A stretch of 36,220 bases of DNA. Origin: a virus. This document shows, piece by piece, positions 20,736 through 27,983 of the stretch; within the stretch, counting starts at the first letter, position 1, and each line of letters begins with the position of its first letter. Both the position numbers and the translations under genes were made by a program. The notes beneath the pieces were generated by a model, which was not told the origin of the DNA, ran no database searches, and was given only the letters and a program-made list of their open reading frames with translations. The stretch covers positions 1 through 36,220 of the IMG/VR virus record IMGVR_UViG_3300025645_000200. One strand, written 5' to 3'.

Positions 20736-21869
20736 TTACTCAGCAACTATGTCAATTTGGCCGCTGTACAAGGTGAGCGTCGTCGCCGGCTTCGGCATCT
20801 CAAGGAATGCAAGGCAGGCGTTGTCATAAATTTTGGTCAGGTTGAACGCTGTGTTGATGCCGTCCACGATGCAAACCATGTTAGCAACAGGCACAGGGAA
20901 AAAAGCGATGGGGTGCGCGATCACGAACGTAATGGTTCCTGTTGCCACAAGCGCGGAGCATTGCATGCGGGTCAGGGCTTTGACGCCAACGTCACCGGCA
21001 GCGAGCGGCATAAACCAACTTCCTGCGACGAGATCAATACCACCCACAGTGCAGGATGAAACGCCGGCAATTGTCGGGAACTCCCGAACAGTAGTTCCGT
21101 CCTGGCCTGTGTAGCGGCAAACCGTCCAGTTGTGCGCAGTCGCGGGCAAGACAGTTGTGGGATTCATCGGAAAGACGAAGTTGCCGCCGATGTAGTCGTC
21201 AGTGTTTGCAGTTTGATTCTGATATCGGGTCGGGACTCCGGTCGGATCTTCCGTTGCTGTGCTGTTCATGGTTTTGGCGACGCTGAAAAGGCGGTCGTAC
21301 AGCAGCAGCGAGTTTGCAACCACCGAGCCGGTCACATAGCCTGCAACGAAATGCGCGGTATTTGTGTTGGCCGGGTTCTTGAACCCAAGCGCCCCGGTGT
21401 TGGCCGAAGTGTGAGCCGTACCACCCGGAGATGCTGCGCCTGCTGCACCTGCTGCGGGAAAACCTGCCCCAATCCATAAATCCTCGCCGTTGCCGATGGC
21501 GTTGGACGCCGTGCCGGTTTTTTGGAAATTGAGGGATTGTTTCTTGCCGCCCGTAGCCGCCGCAATGATCTCAGACAGAGATGCAAACGCGCCGTTCTGC
21601 CTCATGAATCGGGGATGGTTTACACGGTTTCGCTGCTTGGCCTGCTCTGCCCGCTGCATACGCATGAGCGTGTCGTGGCCGCGATCAAAAGCAGAACCGA
21701 ATTCGCCCGCCTCGATCTTGCCACGGAAGCCGCCGCCCGGCATGGCGTAGACTTCGCCGGGGACACCATGAACCGGGATCGGCCAGTAAAAGCCACTCAT
21801 TTGATTTGACAGGCGTTCGACTTCTTCAGCGCCAAGCCATCGTTCAAGTTGCCCTGAGTGAGTCATCAT
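20736..21869 (-). CDS. Large hypothetical virion structural protein
   Basis: 377 residues. The first 100 are charged and helical (including R-M-Q-R-A-E-Q-A-K-Q-R-N-R); an Ala/Gly-rich central part follows (G-A-A-G-A-A-S-P-G-G-T-A), and the final 200 are beta-rich. I do not recognise a named family; proteins of this kind occur in tail modules of siphophages. ATG overlaps the upstream stop by four bases; a second ATG follows directly. Presumably a component of the tail tip. Confidence 0.65.
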   Translation of the reverse strand: MMTHSGQLERWLGAEEVERLSNQMSGFYWPIPVHGVPGEVYAMPGGGFRGKIEAGEFGSAFDRGHDTLMRMQRAEQAKQRNRVNHPRFMRQNGAFASLSEIIAAATGGKKQSLNFQKTGTASNAIGNGEDLWIGAGFPAAGAAGAASPGGTAHTSANTGALGFKNPANTNTAHFVAGYVTGSVVANSLLLYDRLFSVAKTMNSTATEDPTGVPTRYQNQTANTDDYIGGNFVFPMNPTTVLPATAHNWTVCRYTGQDGTTVREFPTIAGVSSCTVGGIDLVAGSWFMPLAAGDVGVKALTRMQCSALVATGTITFVIAHPIAFFPVPVANMVCIVDGINTAFNLTKIYDNACLAFLEMPKPATTLTLYSGQIDIVAE

Positions 21870-22255
21870 GCTGAAAGCGCCGTGTAGGTGATGGACGAAC
21901 AGGAAACTGTGTCGCCAGATGCAACGGTCAATCCGTTGCTCATGTTGATATCAGAGCCAGAGGCGGCGACAGCGCAATGGATCACAACCGTACCGCCAGA
22001 GGTTTGCAGCGTTGCAGTTGCAACAGGCGATGCGTTGCCGGTGGCGTTCGTGTCTGAGGTGATGGCATTGGCGGTGGCTGTGCCTGTCACGGAATCCGCG
22101 AAGGCGTCCACCGAAAGCGGGAGCGTTGCGACTGCTGCGCCTGGCGCGCTAACAGTTCCCGTCAGGCGGAACACCAGAAGGCCGCTCGACCCGATCAGTG
22201 CCGTCACTGCGTCCGTTGCCGCATTCCGCGCTGCCGTTGTATGTGTTACTGCCAT
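21866..22255 (-). CDS. Hypothetical tail-module protein
   Basis: 129 residues with a strong AGGAG Shine-Dalgarno seven bases upstream. A short helix (A-A-R-N-A-A-T-D-A-V-T-A-L-I) is followed by a Thr/Ala/Ser-rich beta domain. This two-part form, a helical start then a beta sandwich, is typical of small phage virion proteins. Its 5' end lies within the end of the overlapping gene at 22149-22364. Confidence 0.68.
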   Translation of the reverse strand: MAVTHTTAARNAATDAVTALIGSSGLLVFRLTGTVSAPGAAVATLPLSVDAFADSVTGTATANAITSDTNATGNASPVATATLQTSGGTVVIHCAVAASGSDINMSNGLTVASGDTVSCSSITYTALSA

Positions 22256-22364
22256 TGTCTGCTCCTATTGTCCCAACCAGTTCTACAGTTTCAGTCTGTC
22301 CGGTAGCTGCTCGGGTAATCTGTATGAAGAATCTAAGCTCTCCGGGACTGCCAGTCAGGTTCAT
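22149..22364 (-). CDS. Small hypothetical protein overlapping the next gene
   Basis: 71 residues. ATG overlaps the preceding stop by four bases (ATGA). The first 36 residues (M-N-L-T-G-S-P-G-E-L-R-F) are the only coding candidate in the 105-base gap between two genes and look like genuine protein. The last 35 residues are encoded in another frame of the following gene, an overlap of 107 bases. A frameshift that shortened or lengthened the gene is possible. Confidence 0.5.
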   Translation of the reverse strand: MNLTGSPGELRFFIQITRAATGQTETVELVGTIGADNGSNTYNGSAECGNGRSDGTDRVERPSGVPPDGNC

Positions 22365-22639
22365 GCCGACGCCTTGTAAATGACGGTGATGCGGCCTGTG
22401 GCGTCATTGTGCGGATCAACCACAAGTGATGTGCTGAAAACCACGCCTTCAAGCGAATACGTTGTGCCAATTGCCGAGCCTGACGGAATCACCAAAACTA
22501 CGGTTGTCCCGTCTTTGATTTCGCAGTCATGCGCTGACATTGTGGTTGTGACGATCACACCGAGAAACCAAACCGTGGTTGCGCTCACGGTTGTGCTATC
22601 GACTGAAAGATCAACAGATGCGTACTGCCACTTAACCAT
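22361..22639 (-). CDS. Small hypothetical tail-module protein
   Basis: 92 residues, all-beta composition (alternating Val/Thr/Ser), no Cys cluster, no signal peptide; a hydrophobic stretch W-F-L-G-V-I-V is too short for confident membrane insertion. Starts eight bases after the preceding gene. No family recognised. Late-operon position suggests a virion component. Confidence 0.6.
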   Translation of the reverse strand: MVKWQYASVDLSVDSTTVSATTVWFLGVIVTTTMSAHDCEIKDGTTVVLVIPSGSAIGTTYSLEGVVFSTSLVVDPHNDATGRITVIYKASA

Positions 22640-22646
22640 GCTTCAC

Positions 22647-23159
22647 CTATGCGTCCGGGTCATAGGCCCATGCTCGGCCCTGGTTCATTTCAAGATAAGT
22701 TACCGCCACAGGCGATCCGCCTTCAGTCACTACCCCAGTGCCGCCTTGCGGCATGGTGGCGTATATTTCGGAGCCTACGCGGTAACTTGGGGTTATGAAT
22801 TGGGTTTCGGTATCAAACCCGCCAACAGCTTCGCGTTCATCATCTGAGGTGTACGTGTATGTCACTCCATTGATGGTTTCTGTGTCAAAAGGGGTTCGCC
22901 TCAATTCGTAAGGCTTTGCAATATAGACTGTTTCGAGAGCAGCGTTTTCGCATTGGAGGTAATCCCCAAACTGAGCGACAAAGGTCATTACATCAACGGA
23001 TGAACCGCCGGACTTACCACGCGGCTGCTTTTGAGTCGGGGCATTGATCCCTGACAGACGATTGACCCCATCAACGATGCTATTGAGGTGGCGCTCGCTT
23101 AGAGCCGTCTGCCCCTTGCGGAACTTGTTTATCCTTTGGTCCGGAGTATTGCGCGGCAT
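22647..23159 (-). CDS. Hypothetical tail-module protein with basic N-terminus
   Basis: 170 residues. A basic helical N-terminus (R-I-N-K-F-R-K-G, then S-E-R-H-L-N-S-I-V-D-G-V-N-R-L) precedes a Gln/Pro/Gly linker and a beta domain that begins V-D-V-M-T-F and includes Y-E-L-R-R-T-P. Proteins of this plan, an N-terminal helix followed by a beta domain, are common after the tape measure in siphophages. Directly follows the preceding gene with no gap. Function not established. Confidence 0.65.
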   Translation of the reverse strand: MPRNTPDQRINKFRKGQTALSERHLNSIVDGVNRLSGINAPTQKQPRGKSGGSSVDVMTFVAQFGDYLQCENAALETVYIAKPYELRRTPFDTETINGVTYTYTSDDEREAVGGFDTETQFITPSYRVGSEIYATMPQGGTGVVTEGGSPVAVTYLEMNQGRAWAYDPDA

Positions 23160-23945
23160 TTAACCAGCCCACGGCAAAGCAAGATCATTGAAATCATCTT
23201 CCTTGTAGATTTCCGGATAAACTACGCCGGTGACGGTCGAAATCACAACATCCTCGTGTGGCATATCTGTTTGCGGGTCGATATAGACAACAGTCGGAAC
23301 CCAGGTACTTGGGCGGTATTGGAATCGGTAGGTCACAGTGTAGGTTTGCCCGCCGTCATTTGTCTCTGCATCAATCCCAAGGCAAAGCAAGGTTTGTGCT
23401 GCAAATAATCCTGCTCCAAGCGATAGAGAATTGATCTTTCCAGGGTAGGTTAACGCCTTGGTCAGTGGGTGCGCTGATTCGCGGCGAGTGAACACCATCA
23501 CCATTTCAGGAACCTGAATATCAACCGAGCCAGTCTGATCTGGCTGGCCGGTGAGCGTGACAACGATCTGCGCGCCGACATTATCCACCTCTGTTTTTGA
23601 TCCGGTGACAGAGGAGCCAATCTGAATGATGGCGTCGTCTGCGTCTTCACTTGGGTCAATTGATGTGTAATCAGGGCGGCGGTATTCGATGACTACGCGG
23701 ATGGTAGCTGGGTCGCCTTCCTCGTGCGTGCATGTGCGACTAAGTGCATAGATTGGGACTAGCTCGATTCCGTCAAAATCCGGGTGGATATCGGCATACT
23801 GCGGTACGTCCTCATGCGACAGGACTTGCAGCTTGGTTTCCCCTGCGGTAGTGGTCGCAATAAATAGTCGGGTGGATGTATACCCGTCTGCGCTTTGAGA
23901 TATGCTCGATCCTTCGACCAGTTCATCGGTCACGGTGATGGTCAT
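23160..23945 (-). CDS. Hypothetical tail-tip protein
   Basis: 261 residues, encoded just after the tape measure (ATGA overlap), the usual place of distal-tail or tail-tip hub proteins. Mostly beta strands; a G-K-I-N-S-L-S-L segment near 170 and a conserved-looking V-T-Y-R-F-Q-Y-R-P-S-T-W near 205. No direct match to a Dit or Tal family that I can defend. Likely part of the tail tip. Confidence 0.65.
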   Translation of the reverse strand: MTITVTDELVEGSSISQSADGYTSTRLFIATTTAGETKLQVLSHEDVPQYADIHPDFDGIELVPIYALSRTCTHEEGDPATIRVVIEYRRPDYTSIDPSEDADDAIIQIGSSVTGSKTEVDNVGAQIVVTLTGQPDQTGSVDIQVPEMVMVFTRRESAHPLTKALTYPGKINSLSLGAGLFAAQTLLCLGIDAETNDGGQTYTVTYRFQYRPSTWVPTVVYIDPQTDMPHEDVVISTVTGVVYPEIYKEDDFNDLALPWAG

Positions 23946-25234
23946 ACAACAATACCTCGCCGGCTGATGATTGACAGATAAGCATTCGTGGACTTCTGTT
24001 GTGCAACTATCTGCTGCTCGCCTCTTGTGATAGTTGCTGCTGCGCTTTGCGGGCCACCGATAAAGACGCGTTCAAGATCCACTTGGCGGAATTCGCTGGT
24101 CTTATTGGTCGCAGGCCCGCCAGTTGTGGGAGCTGCTGCACCGCCGATGGTGTCGGCAATCTCTGCCGCTTCAACCTTCAGCCTGTTAAAGTAGGACTCC
24201 ACTTTTTTACCAGCTTGGCCCGTGGCAAAATCGCTCCATGCCTCACCAGCACTCTTTGCAGCCTCTTCTGCCTTCTCGAAAAATGAAGACGCAACTGCGT
24301 CAAGCGCGTTGGTTTCGATTCCGGCAATCAGAAAAGCGTTGGCGGTTGCAAGTCCATGCTCCATCACGTTACCGATGTACGACATCGTTTTCGTTACCAC
24401 GCCAGCGGATGCCGTGACGCCTGACACAAACGAAAACCACATGCCTTTGATGAACTCAAAAGCGTTTGCAATCTTTCCAGCAGCAGCAAATATTTGATCA
24501 AGCGCGTTGACTACTACGCCTCCACTTGTGTTGCTGTTCTGTGCGAACTCCAGCATTCGATTTGAGGCAGCGATGATGTACGGCGACAAATCAATTGCAA
24601 ACCGCATGCCAATGGCGCCGACAGCCTTACCGACTTTCGTCATGGAGTCGTTCGCCTCTTCAACCATTCGACCCTGCACATCGGTAAACGTGAGGCCCAT
24701 ATCCTTGGCCTGCTGCTGGGCAGCTTTGATTCCTTCCGCGCCCTGCTCAAACAGCGATCCCATCTGAAGGCCGGCCTTGCCAAAATTCTTGACGAGGAAG
24801 GCTGCGCGCTCTGAGGCGTTGCCAATTGCTTTGTACTGGTCAGCAATGACCAGTAGCCGCTCGTCCGTGGTCATGCCGGCCATGCTGCCTTCTGCCGACC
24901 CGTTCACGCGCAAAATGCCTGCCGCGAGTTTGTCCAGGTCTACGCCGGCAAGGTCTGCTGCGTGTTGATAGCCAACAAGCTGCTCAGTGGACAAGCCCAA
25001 GGTGCGAGACAGTTTCGATGTAGCATCAACCGCGTCCCCCTGCTGCTTGATCAGATGGACAAGCGCACCGAGGGCGATACCTGTGACGGCAGCGCCATAG
25101 CGGGCAATCGTGCCAACATGTCCAGCAACGTCACGCGAGAAGTTTTCAACCGTGCGCTTGGCTTTCTTAAAGCCTTTTTCAAAATTGCCGGTTTTGGCAG
25201 TCAACGAAACACCAAGGTTTGCGATAGTCGCCAC
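23942..25234 (-). CDS. Tail tape measure protein (short)
   Basis: 430 residues. The N-terminal region (A-K-T-G-N-F-E-K-G-F-K-K-A-K-R-T-V-E) is the usual start of tape measures that act on a lambda- or HK97-type tail. Hydrophobic segments near residues 43-62 and 265-285 flank long helices (L-S-R-T-L-G-L-S-T-E-Q-L, then Q-Q-Q-A-K-D-M-G). Location directly after the frameshifted chaperone pair confirms the role. At about 0.15 nm per residue the tail would be near 65 nm, shorter than lambda; no separate peptidase domain is seen. ATG separated by 14 bases from the T gene. Confidence 0.88.
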   Translation of the reverse strand: MATIANLGVSLTAKTGNFEKGFKKAKRTVENFSRDVAGHVGTIARYGAAVTGIALGALVHLIKQQGDAVDATSKLSRTLGLSTEQLVGYQHAADLAGVDLDKLAAGILRVNGSAEGSMAGMTTDERLLVIADQYKAIGNASERAAFLVKNFGKAGLQMGSLFEQGAEGIKAAQQQAKDMGLTFTDVQGRMVEEANDSMTKVGKAVGAIGMRFAIDLSPYIIAASNRMLEFAQNSNTSGGVVVNALDQIFAAAGKIANAFEFIKGMWFSFVSGVTASAGVVTKTMSYIGNVMEHGLATANAFLIAGIETNALDAVASSFFEKAEEAAKSAGEAWSDFATGQAGKKVESYFNRLKVEAAEIADTIGGAAAPTTGGPATNKTSEFRQVDLERVFIGGPQSAAATITRGEQQIVAQQKSTNAYLSIISRRGIVV

Positions 25235-25248
25235 TGGAAATCTCCGGG

Positions 25249-25581
25249 TTATTTTTTGCCGTACCGATCCTTCATCACAGCTTGAGCGGTAACAGGATCA
25301 ATTTGCGTTGTGGGTTGTGATTTGCCGAAGTGCGGCATGAAGTCGTCAAGTTTGAATTGCCCTCCCCCTTTCTTCTTCGCACCCATCGCTTGCATGATCG
25401 CCAAGCAAATGTTCGCGGAACGTATGTCTTGACGTTCCTCACCGAAGGGGTGCAGGTTATAAAATGCCTGCCATTCGTAAAGCAGTGATGGATCAGCGCC
25501 GTCCAGCATCGCGTCTGGGTCGAAGTAGCCCAGTTCTTTGGCGAGCTTGAATTGAAATTGCCTTACTGGACGGCTTGAGAG
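25249..25581 (-). CDS. Tail assembly chaperone T, read as a -1 frameshift extension
   Basis: The T frame is open well before its first ATG (25507-25509) and reads back in-frame to the GGGAAAC site at 25581-25587. In that upstream part 24 residues (L-S-S-R-P-V-R-Q-F-Q-F-K-L-A-K-E) look like native protein. The body (L-Y-E-W-Q-A-F-Y-N-L-H-P-F-G-E-E-R-Q-D-I-R) matches tail assembly T proteins, with the W-x-A-F/Y-Y and P-F-G-E-E-R motif. Expected main product is a G-T fusion of about 224 residues that recruits tail tube protein to the tape measure. A stand-alone start at 25509 has no good Shine-Dalgarno and is less likely. Confidence 0.8.
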   Translation of the reverse strand, partial: LSSRPVRQFQFKLAKELGYFDPDAMLDGADPSLLYEWQAFYNLHPFGEERQDIRSANICLAIMQAMGAKKKGGGQFKLDDFMPHFGKSQPTTQIDPVTAQAVMKDRYGKK

Positions 25582-25922
25582 TTTCCCTGGATGGTTGCCG
25601 CTTCTTCACCGAGTCCTGACACTTCAAGACCAACTTCGATAAATGCGCTCAGGAACTCGAAGGTAGCCTCCTCCTGTACCTGCTCGTGGTCGGTGTACAG
25701 CGCCTTGCCTTCAGCGTCACAGATGCAGCCGACAACAAGCCTTGCACCAAGTTCAGGCAGCAACTCACCGACAAGCGCAGCAAGGTTTGATTGCGCCTTC
25801 TCGGTCTTGATCTGCTCCAGCAAGCCAATCACGCGGCCAGAGTTCTTGCCGCCGTTCATCTTGCGAACGTGGAGCATTTCGCCCATGACTTCTCGTTCTA
25901 CTATTTTCTGGCCTAAAGCCAT
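25563..25922 (-). CDS. Tail assembly chaperone G
   Basis: 119 residues. Like lambda gpG it precedes the T frame and ends at a TAA just after the slippery site. Largely helical with acidic segments (E-V-G-L-E-V-S-G-L-G-E-E near the end) and a conserved-looking G-E-L-L-P-E-L-G turn. Works with the frameshifted GT form to keep tail tube subunits and tape measure competent for assembly; neither is expected in mature virions. Follows the second tail-tube paralogue at 22 bases. Identity rests on position, size and the frameshift, since G proteins diverge rapidly. Confidence 0.78.
   Translation of the reverse strand: MALGQKIVEREVMGEMLHVRKMNGGKNSGRVIGLLEQIKTEKAQSNLAALVGELLPELGARLVVGCICDAEGKALYTDHEQVQEEATFEFLSAFIEVGLEVSGLGEEAATIQGNSQAVQ
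25581..25587 (-). other. GGGAAAC slippery site for -1 frameshift
   Basis: On the minus strand the heptamer is G-GGA-AAC in the G reading frame (X-XXY-YYZ), one base different from lambda GGGAAAG. After slipping back one base the ribosome reads CTC TCA AGC and continues in T. The zero-frame stop is 16 bases beyond the site, so non-shifting ribosomes make G only. Confidence 0.82.
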
Positions 25923-25944
25923 AAATCCCCCTTGGGAGTATCAA

Positions 25945-26328
25945 TTAAACCGGGTCGTATTCCGGGCCGGTCACGCCATCAAACTGGAAAACAAAGGTTC
26001 CCTTCATCACATCTTCAAGCGGGATTTCTCCAGATGAAGACACGAAGAACCCGGAGCCAACAAGCTCGTGCGTGTCCGGGAAAGTCACGGTTGCGGTTGC
26101 AGCCGTGTTCAGGGGTGGTGGGTTGGCAGCATCAAAGAAAATTTCAGCAGTGAATGCGGGCGGTTCAATCAGAGAGCCTGGGATCTTCTTGCGGTAGCCG
26201 GTCGAAGCCAGTGTGGTCACATCAAGAACAGCCACTTCCTCGCCATCAATAGAAAAACTGACAACCTCGCCGTCATAAACGCCGATACCGAAATCAATCA
26301 AACAGCCTGTGCCTACGCCAATAGCCAT
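25945..26328 (-). CDS. Tail tube protein, paralogue 2
   Basis: 127 residues. Begins M-A-I-G-V-G-T-G and shares, with the next gene upstream, S-I-D-G-E-E-V, G-Y-R-x-K-I-x-G-S-L-I-E-P-P, N-x-A-A-T-A-T-V-T, G-F-F-x-S, E-I-P-L-E-D and V-F-Q-F-D-G. These match lambda gpV/HK97-type tail tube beta sandwiches. The two copies follow each other with a nine-base gap and lie just before the G/GT chaperones, as expected for the tube gene. It lacks a C-terminal Ig domain. Whether it builds the tube or caps or stabilises it is open. Confidence 0.78.
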   Translation of the reverse strand: MAIGVGTGCLIDFGIGVYDGEVVSFSIDGEEVAVLDVTTLASTGYRKKIPGSLIEPPAFTAEIFFDAANPPPLNTAATATVTFPDTHELVGSGFFVSSSGEIPLEDVMKGTFVFQFDGVTGPEYDPV

Positions 26329-26337
26329 AATTACCCC

Positions 26338-26715
26338 TTATGCCCAAGTCGGGCCGGTCATGCCGTCGAATTGAAAGACATAAGTCGCCGTCATCTTGTC
26401 CTCCAGCGGGATTTCCATACTGCGGGAAATGAAGAATCCCGTGCCTGAAAGAGTGTTCGCGCCCTTGGTGACGGTGGCAGTTGCGGCCACGTTGATTGGG
26501 GGCGGTGCGGCGGGGTCGAATTGCAGTTCGACAGTAGCCTGGGGCGGTTCAATCAGAGAGCCTTTGATCTTCTCGCGATATCCAGTGGTGGACAGGGTAG
26601 AAACATCAATAACAGGGACTTCCTCGCCATCAATGCTGATGCTCAACGTAGAGCCTGAATAAGTGCTGCCAGAGGCAAACGTGATGGTTGCGCCTGTACC
26701 TACGCCAATAGCCAT
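26338..26715 (-). CDS. Tail tube protein, paralogue 1
   Basis: 125 residues, the first of the tandem pair. Shares about half its residues with the downstream copy, from M-A-I-G-V-G-T-G to V-F-Q-F-D-G-M-T-G-P. Size and motif order fit a minimal siphophage major tail protein. A terminator-like hairpin sits 17 bases upstream, so its expression may be adjusted separately. Good Shine-Dalgarno (TGGAG). The first copy is the better candidate for the abundant tube subunit, by analogy only. Confidence 0.8.
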   Translation of the reverse strand: MAIGVGTGATITFASGSTYSGSTLSISIDGEEVPVIDVSTLSTTGYREKIKGSLIEPPQATVELQFDPAAPPPINVAATATVTKGANTLSGTGFFISRSMEIPLEDKMTATYVFQFDGMTGPTWA

Positions 26716-26730
26716 AATTGAAACTCCAGA

Positions 26731-26757
26731 AACGAAAAAGCCCGCACAATGGCGGGC
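26731..26757 (-). terminator. Intrinsic terminator inside the late operon
   Basis: On the minus strand GCCCGC (26752-26757) pairs perfectly with GCGGGC (26740-26745), the loop is six bases, and five T residues follow. Lying before the tail-tube genes, it would stop ordinary transcripts, so full late expression needs antitermination. Confidence 0.75.
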
Positions 26758-26779
26758 CGGGATGAAAGGGGACTGCTGT

Positions 26780-27223
26780 TTACTTCAGGGCTTCGCGCTC
26801 GATGCCTTTGCCGATATCGTCGCCAATGTCTTTAAAAGATTTCTCTTTGTGTTCGTCGATTGCAGGCCGGATGAATGGCTTTGCTTCTGCGCCAACGTGT
26901 CCGAACTCTACAGCGTAGGGGTAATATGCCGGATCATCCGGAGCAATGCCCAAGGCTTCGCGGGTCGGGTTTTCAACACCAAGGCGAATGAAATTCTTAC
27001 CGCTGCTGGCTGATTTTGTCTTGGCCGACTTGTAACCATTCAGCAGCATCCCGGAGTCGATCAAATCAAGGCGCACGATGTTGGCCACGATGCGCTTTTT
27101 GACTCTTGTTGATTCCTTGCGCAATGCGGCTCTGACGATCTTCTTCTGCGTCTTATCGACAACATTGCCGAGCTTCTTTTCAAGCTCTTTGTTACCGAAT
27201 GCGCGGATATCAACGATGGGCAT
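26780..27223 (-). CDS. HK97 gp10-like tail component
   Basis: 147 residues from ATG 27221-27223, which shares TGATG with the preceding stop; the longer frame adds five residues. Matches the HK97 gp10 family: a helical start with K-K-L-G-N-V-V-D-K-T, a basic middle (R-V-K-K-R-I-V-A-N), then Y-P-Y-A-V-E-F-G-H-V-G-A-E-A-K-P-F-I-R-P-A near the end, the conserved G-x-x-x-x-x-x-P-F-x-x-P-A signature. It acts at the head-tail joint or tail completion step. Flanking genes are the completion and tube proteins, in usual order. Confidence 0.85.
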   Translation of the reverse strand: MPIVDIRAFGNKELEKKLGNVVDKTQKKIVRAALRKESTRVKKRIVANIVRLDLIDSGMLLNGYKSAKTKSASSGKNFIRLGVENPTREALGIAPDDPAYYPYAVEFGHVGAEAKPFIRPAIDEHKEKSFKDIGDDIGKGIEREALK

Positions 27224-27624
27224 CAGCGCGTAAACCAAATCATATAATCAACGCTTGAGGTATCTGTAATTGCCTGCCGGTCTTCAATGTCCGGGCCTTC
27301 CGAATCTGGCAGGATGGCAAGAACAGTAAAGCCGTTCACGGTTGCACCTGTTGGCGTCAGGGCTGCGCGGATCAATGCCCATATGTCAGAACTGGAAACG
27401 CCGTGCTGTAGCGCCAGCGTGACCTGGATGCGCTGGGATACCATGTAAGACGAAGCGGCCATTGAAAGCGTGTTTTCCTGATCGCCTGAAATCTTCTTGA
27501 CCGATATCGCCGGAAGCGTTGCGCCCTGCCGGATGTAACCGACCTTGATGCGGGAGGCCGGAACAGTCGCAGTCAGGGTGGCATTGTTTGCCAGCAGGTA
27601 ACGAACTATCGCCGATCCGCTCAC
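27223..27624 (-). CDS. Tail completion/terminator protein (DUF3168-like)
   Basis: 133 residues. An opening helix (I-V-R-Y-L-L-A-N) leads to P-A-I-S-V-K-K-I-S-G and a strand-turn pattern (R-I-Q-V-T-L-A-L) that resembles DUF3168 and similar tail-terminator proteins that cap the tail tube before head joining. It lies between connector and gp10-like genes as expected. ATGA overlap upstream, TGATG downstream. Assignment from order plus fold pattern. Confidence 0.75.
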   Translation of the reverse strand: MSGSAIVRYLLANNATLTATVPASRIKVGYIRQGATLPAISVKKISGDQENTLSMAASSYMVSQRIQVTLALQHGVSSSDIWALIRAALTPTGATVNGFTVLAILPDSEGPDIEDRQAITDTSSVDYMIWFTR

Positions 27625-27983
27625 TGGTCAGTACTCACAAGATCAACCATAAATTCAACGCCTGCTTTGTCGCCAAGGATCGCTGGCCCAGAAATGATCT
27701 GGAAAACCTTCCGGGCTGGCCTGTTGACAATTATTCGCATTCCGCTGGTTACATCTGTGCAGTACCTCATGCGCAGACGGGTCGGCATTTGCGAGACCTC
27801 CACATTTTCCCGGACTGACTCCGAACGGCTCGGCAGAACGTCTTGCAGGCCGCACCAGCGAACGGCCAGCACAGTCCATGTATCAACGTCTGTTTGCAGC
27901 GTTGCCGATTCGGTAGTGACTTTGTACTCGATCCGGCAGCGGTCGTTCAGTGGGCCAATGTCAATAATCACACGCGACCCCAT
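27621..27983 (-). CDS. Head-closure / head-tail joining protein
   Basis: 120 residues, beta-rich with a barrel-like pattern: L-N-D-R-C-R-I-E-Y-K, then W-C-G-L-Q-D-V-L-P-S-R, R-L-R-M-R-Y-C-T-D-V and R-K-V-F-Q-I-I-S-G. This is the plan of SPP1 gp16-type head closure or HK97 head-tail joining proteins. Overlaps the gp6-like connector by 16 bases. Completes the neck channel after DNA packaging. Confidence 0.75.
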   Translation of the reverse strand: MGSRVIIDIGPLNDRCRIEYKVTTESATLQTDVDTWTVLAVRWCGLQDVLPSRSESVRENVEVSQMPTRLRMRYCTDVTSGMRIIVNRPARKVFQIISGPAILGDKAGVEFMVDLVSTDQ

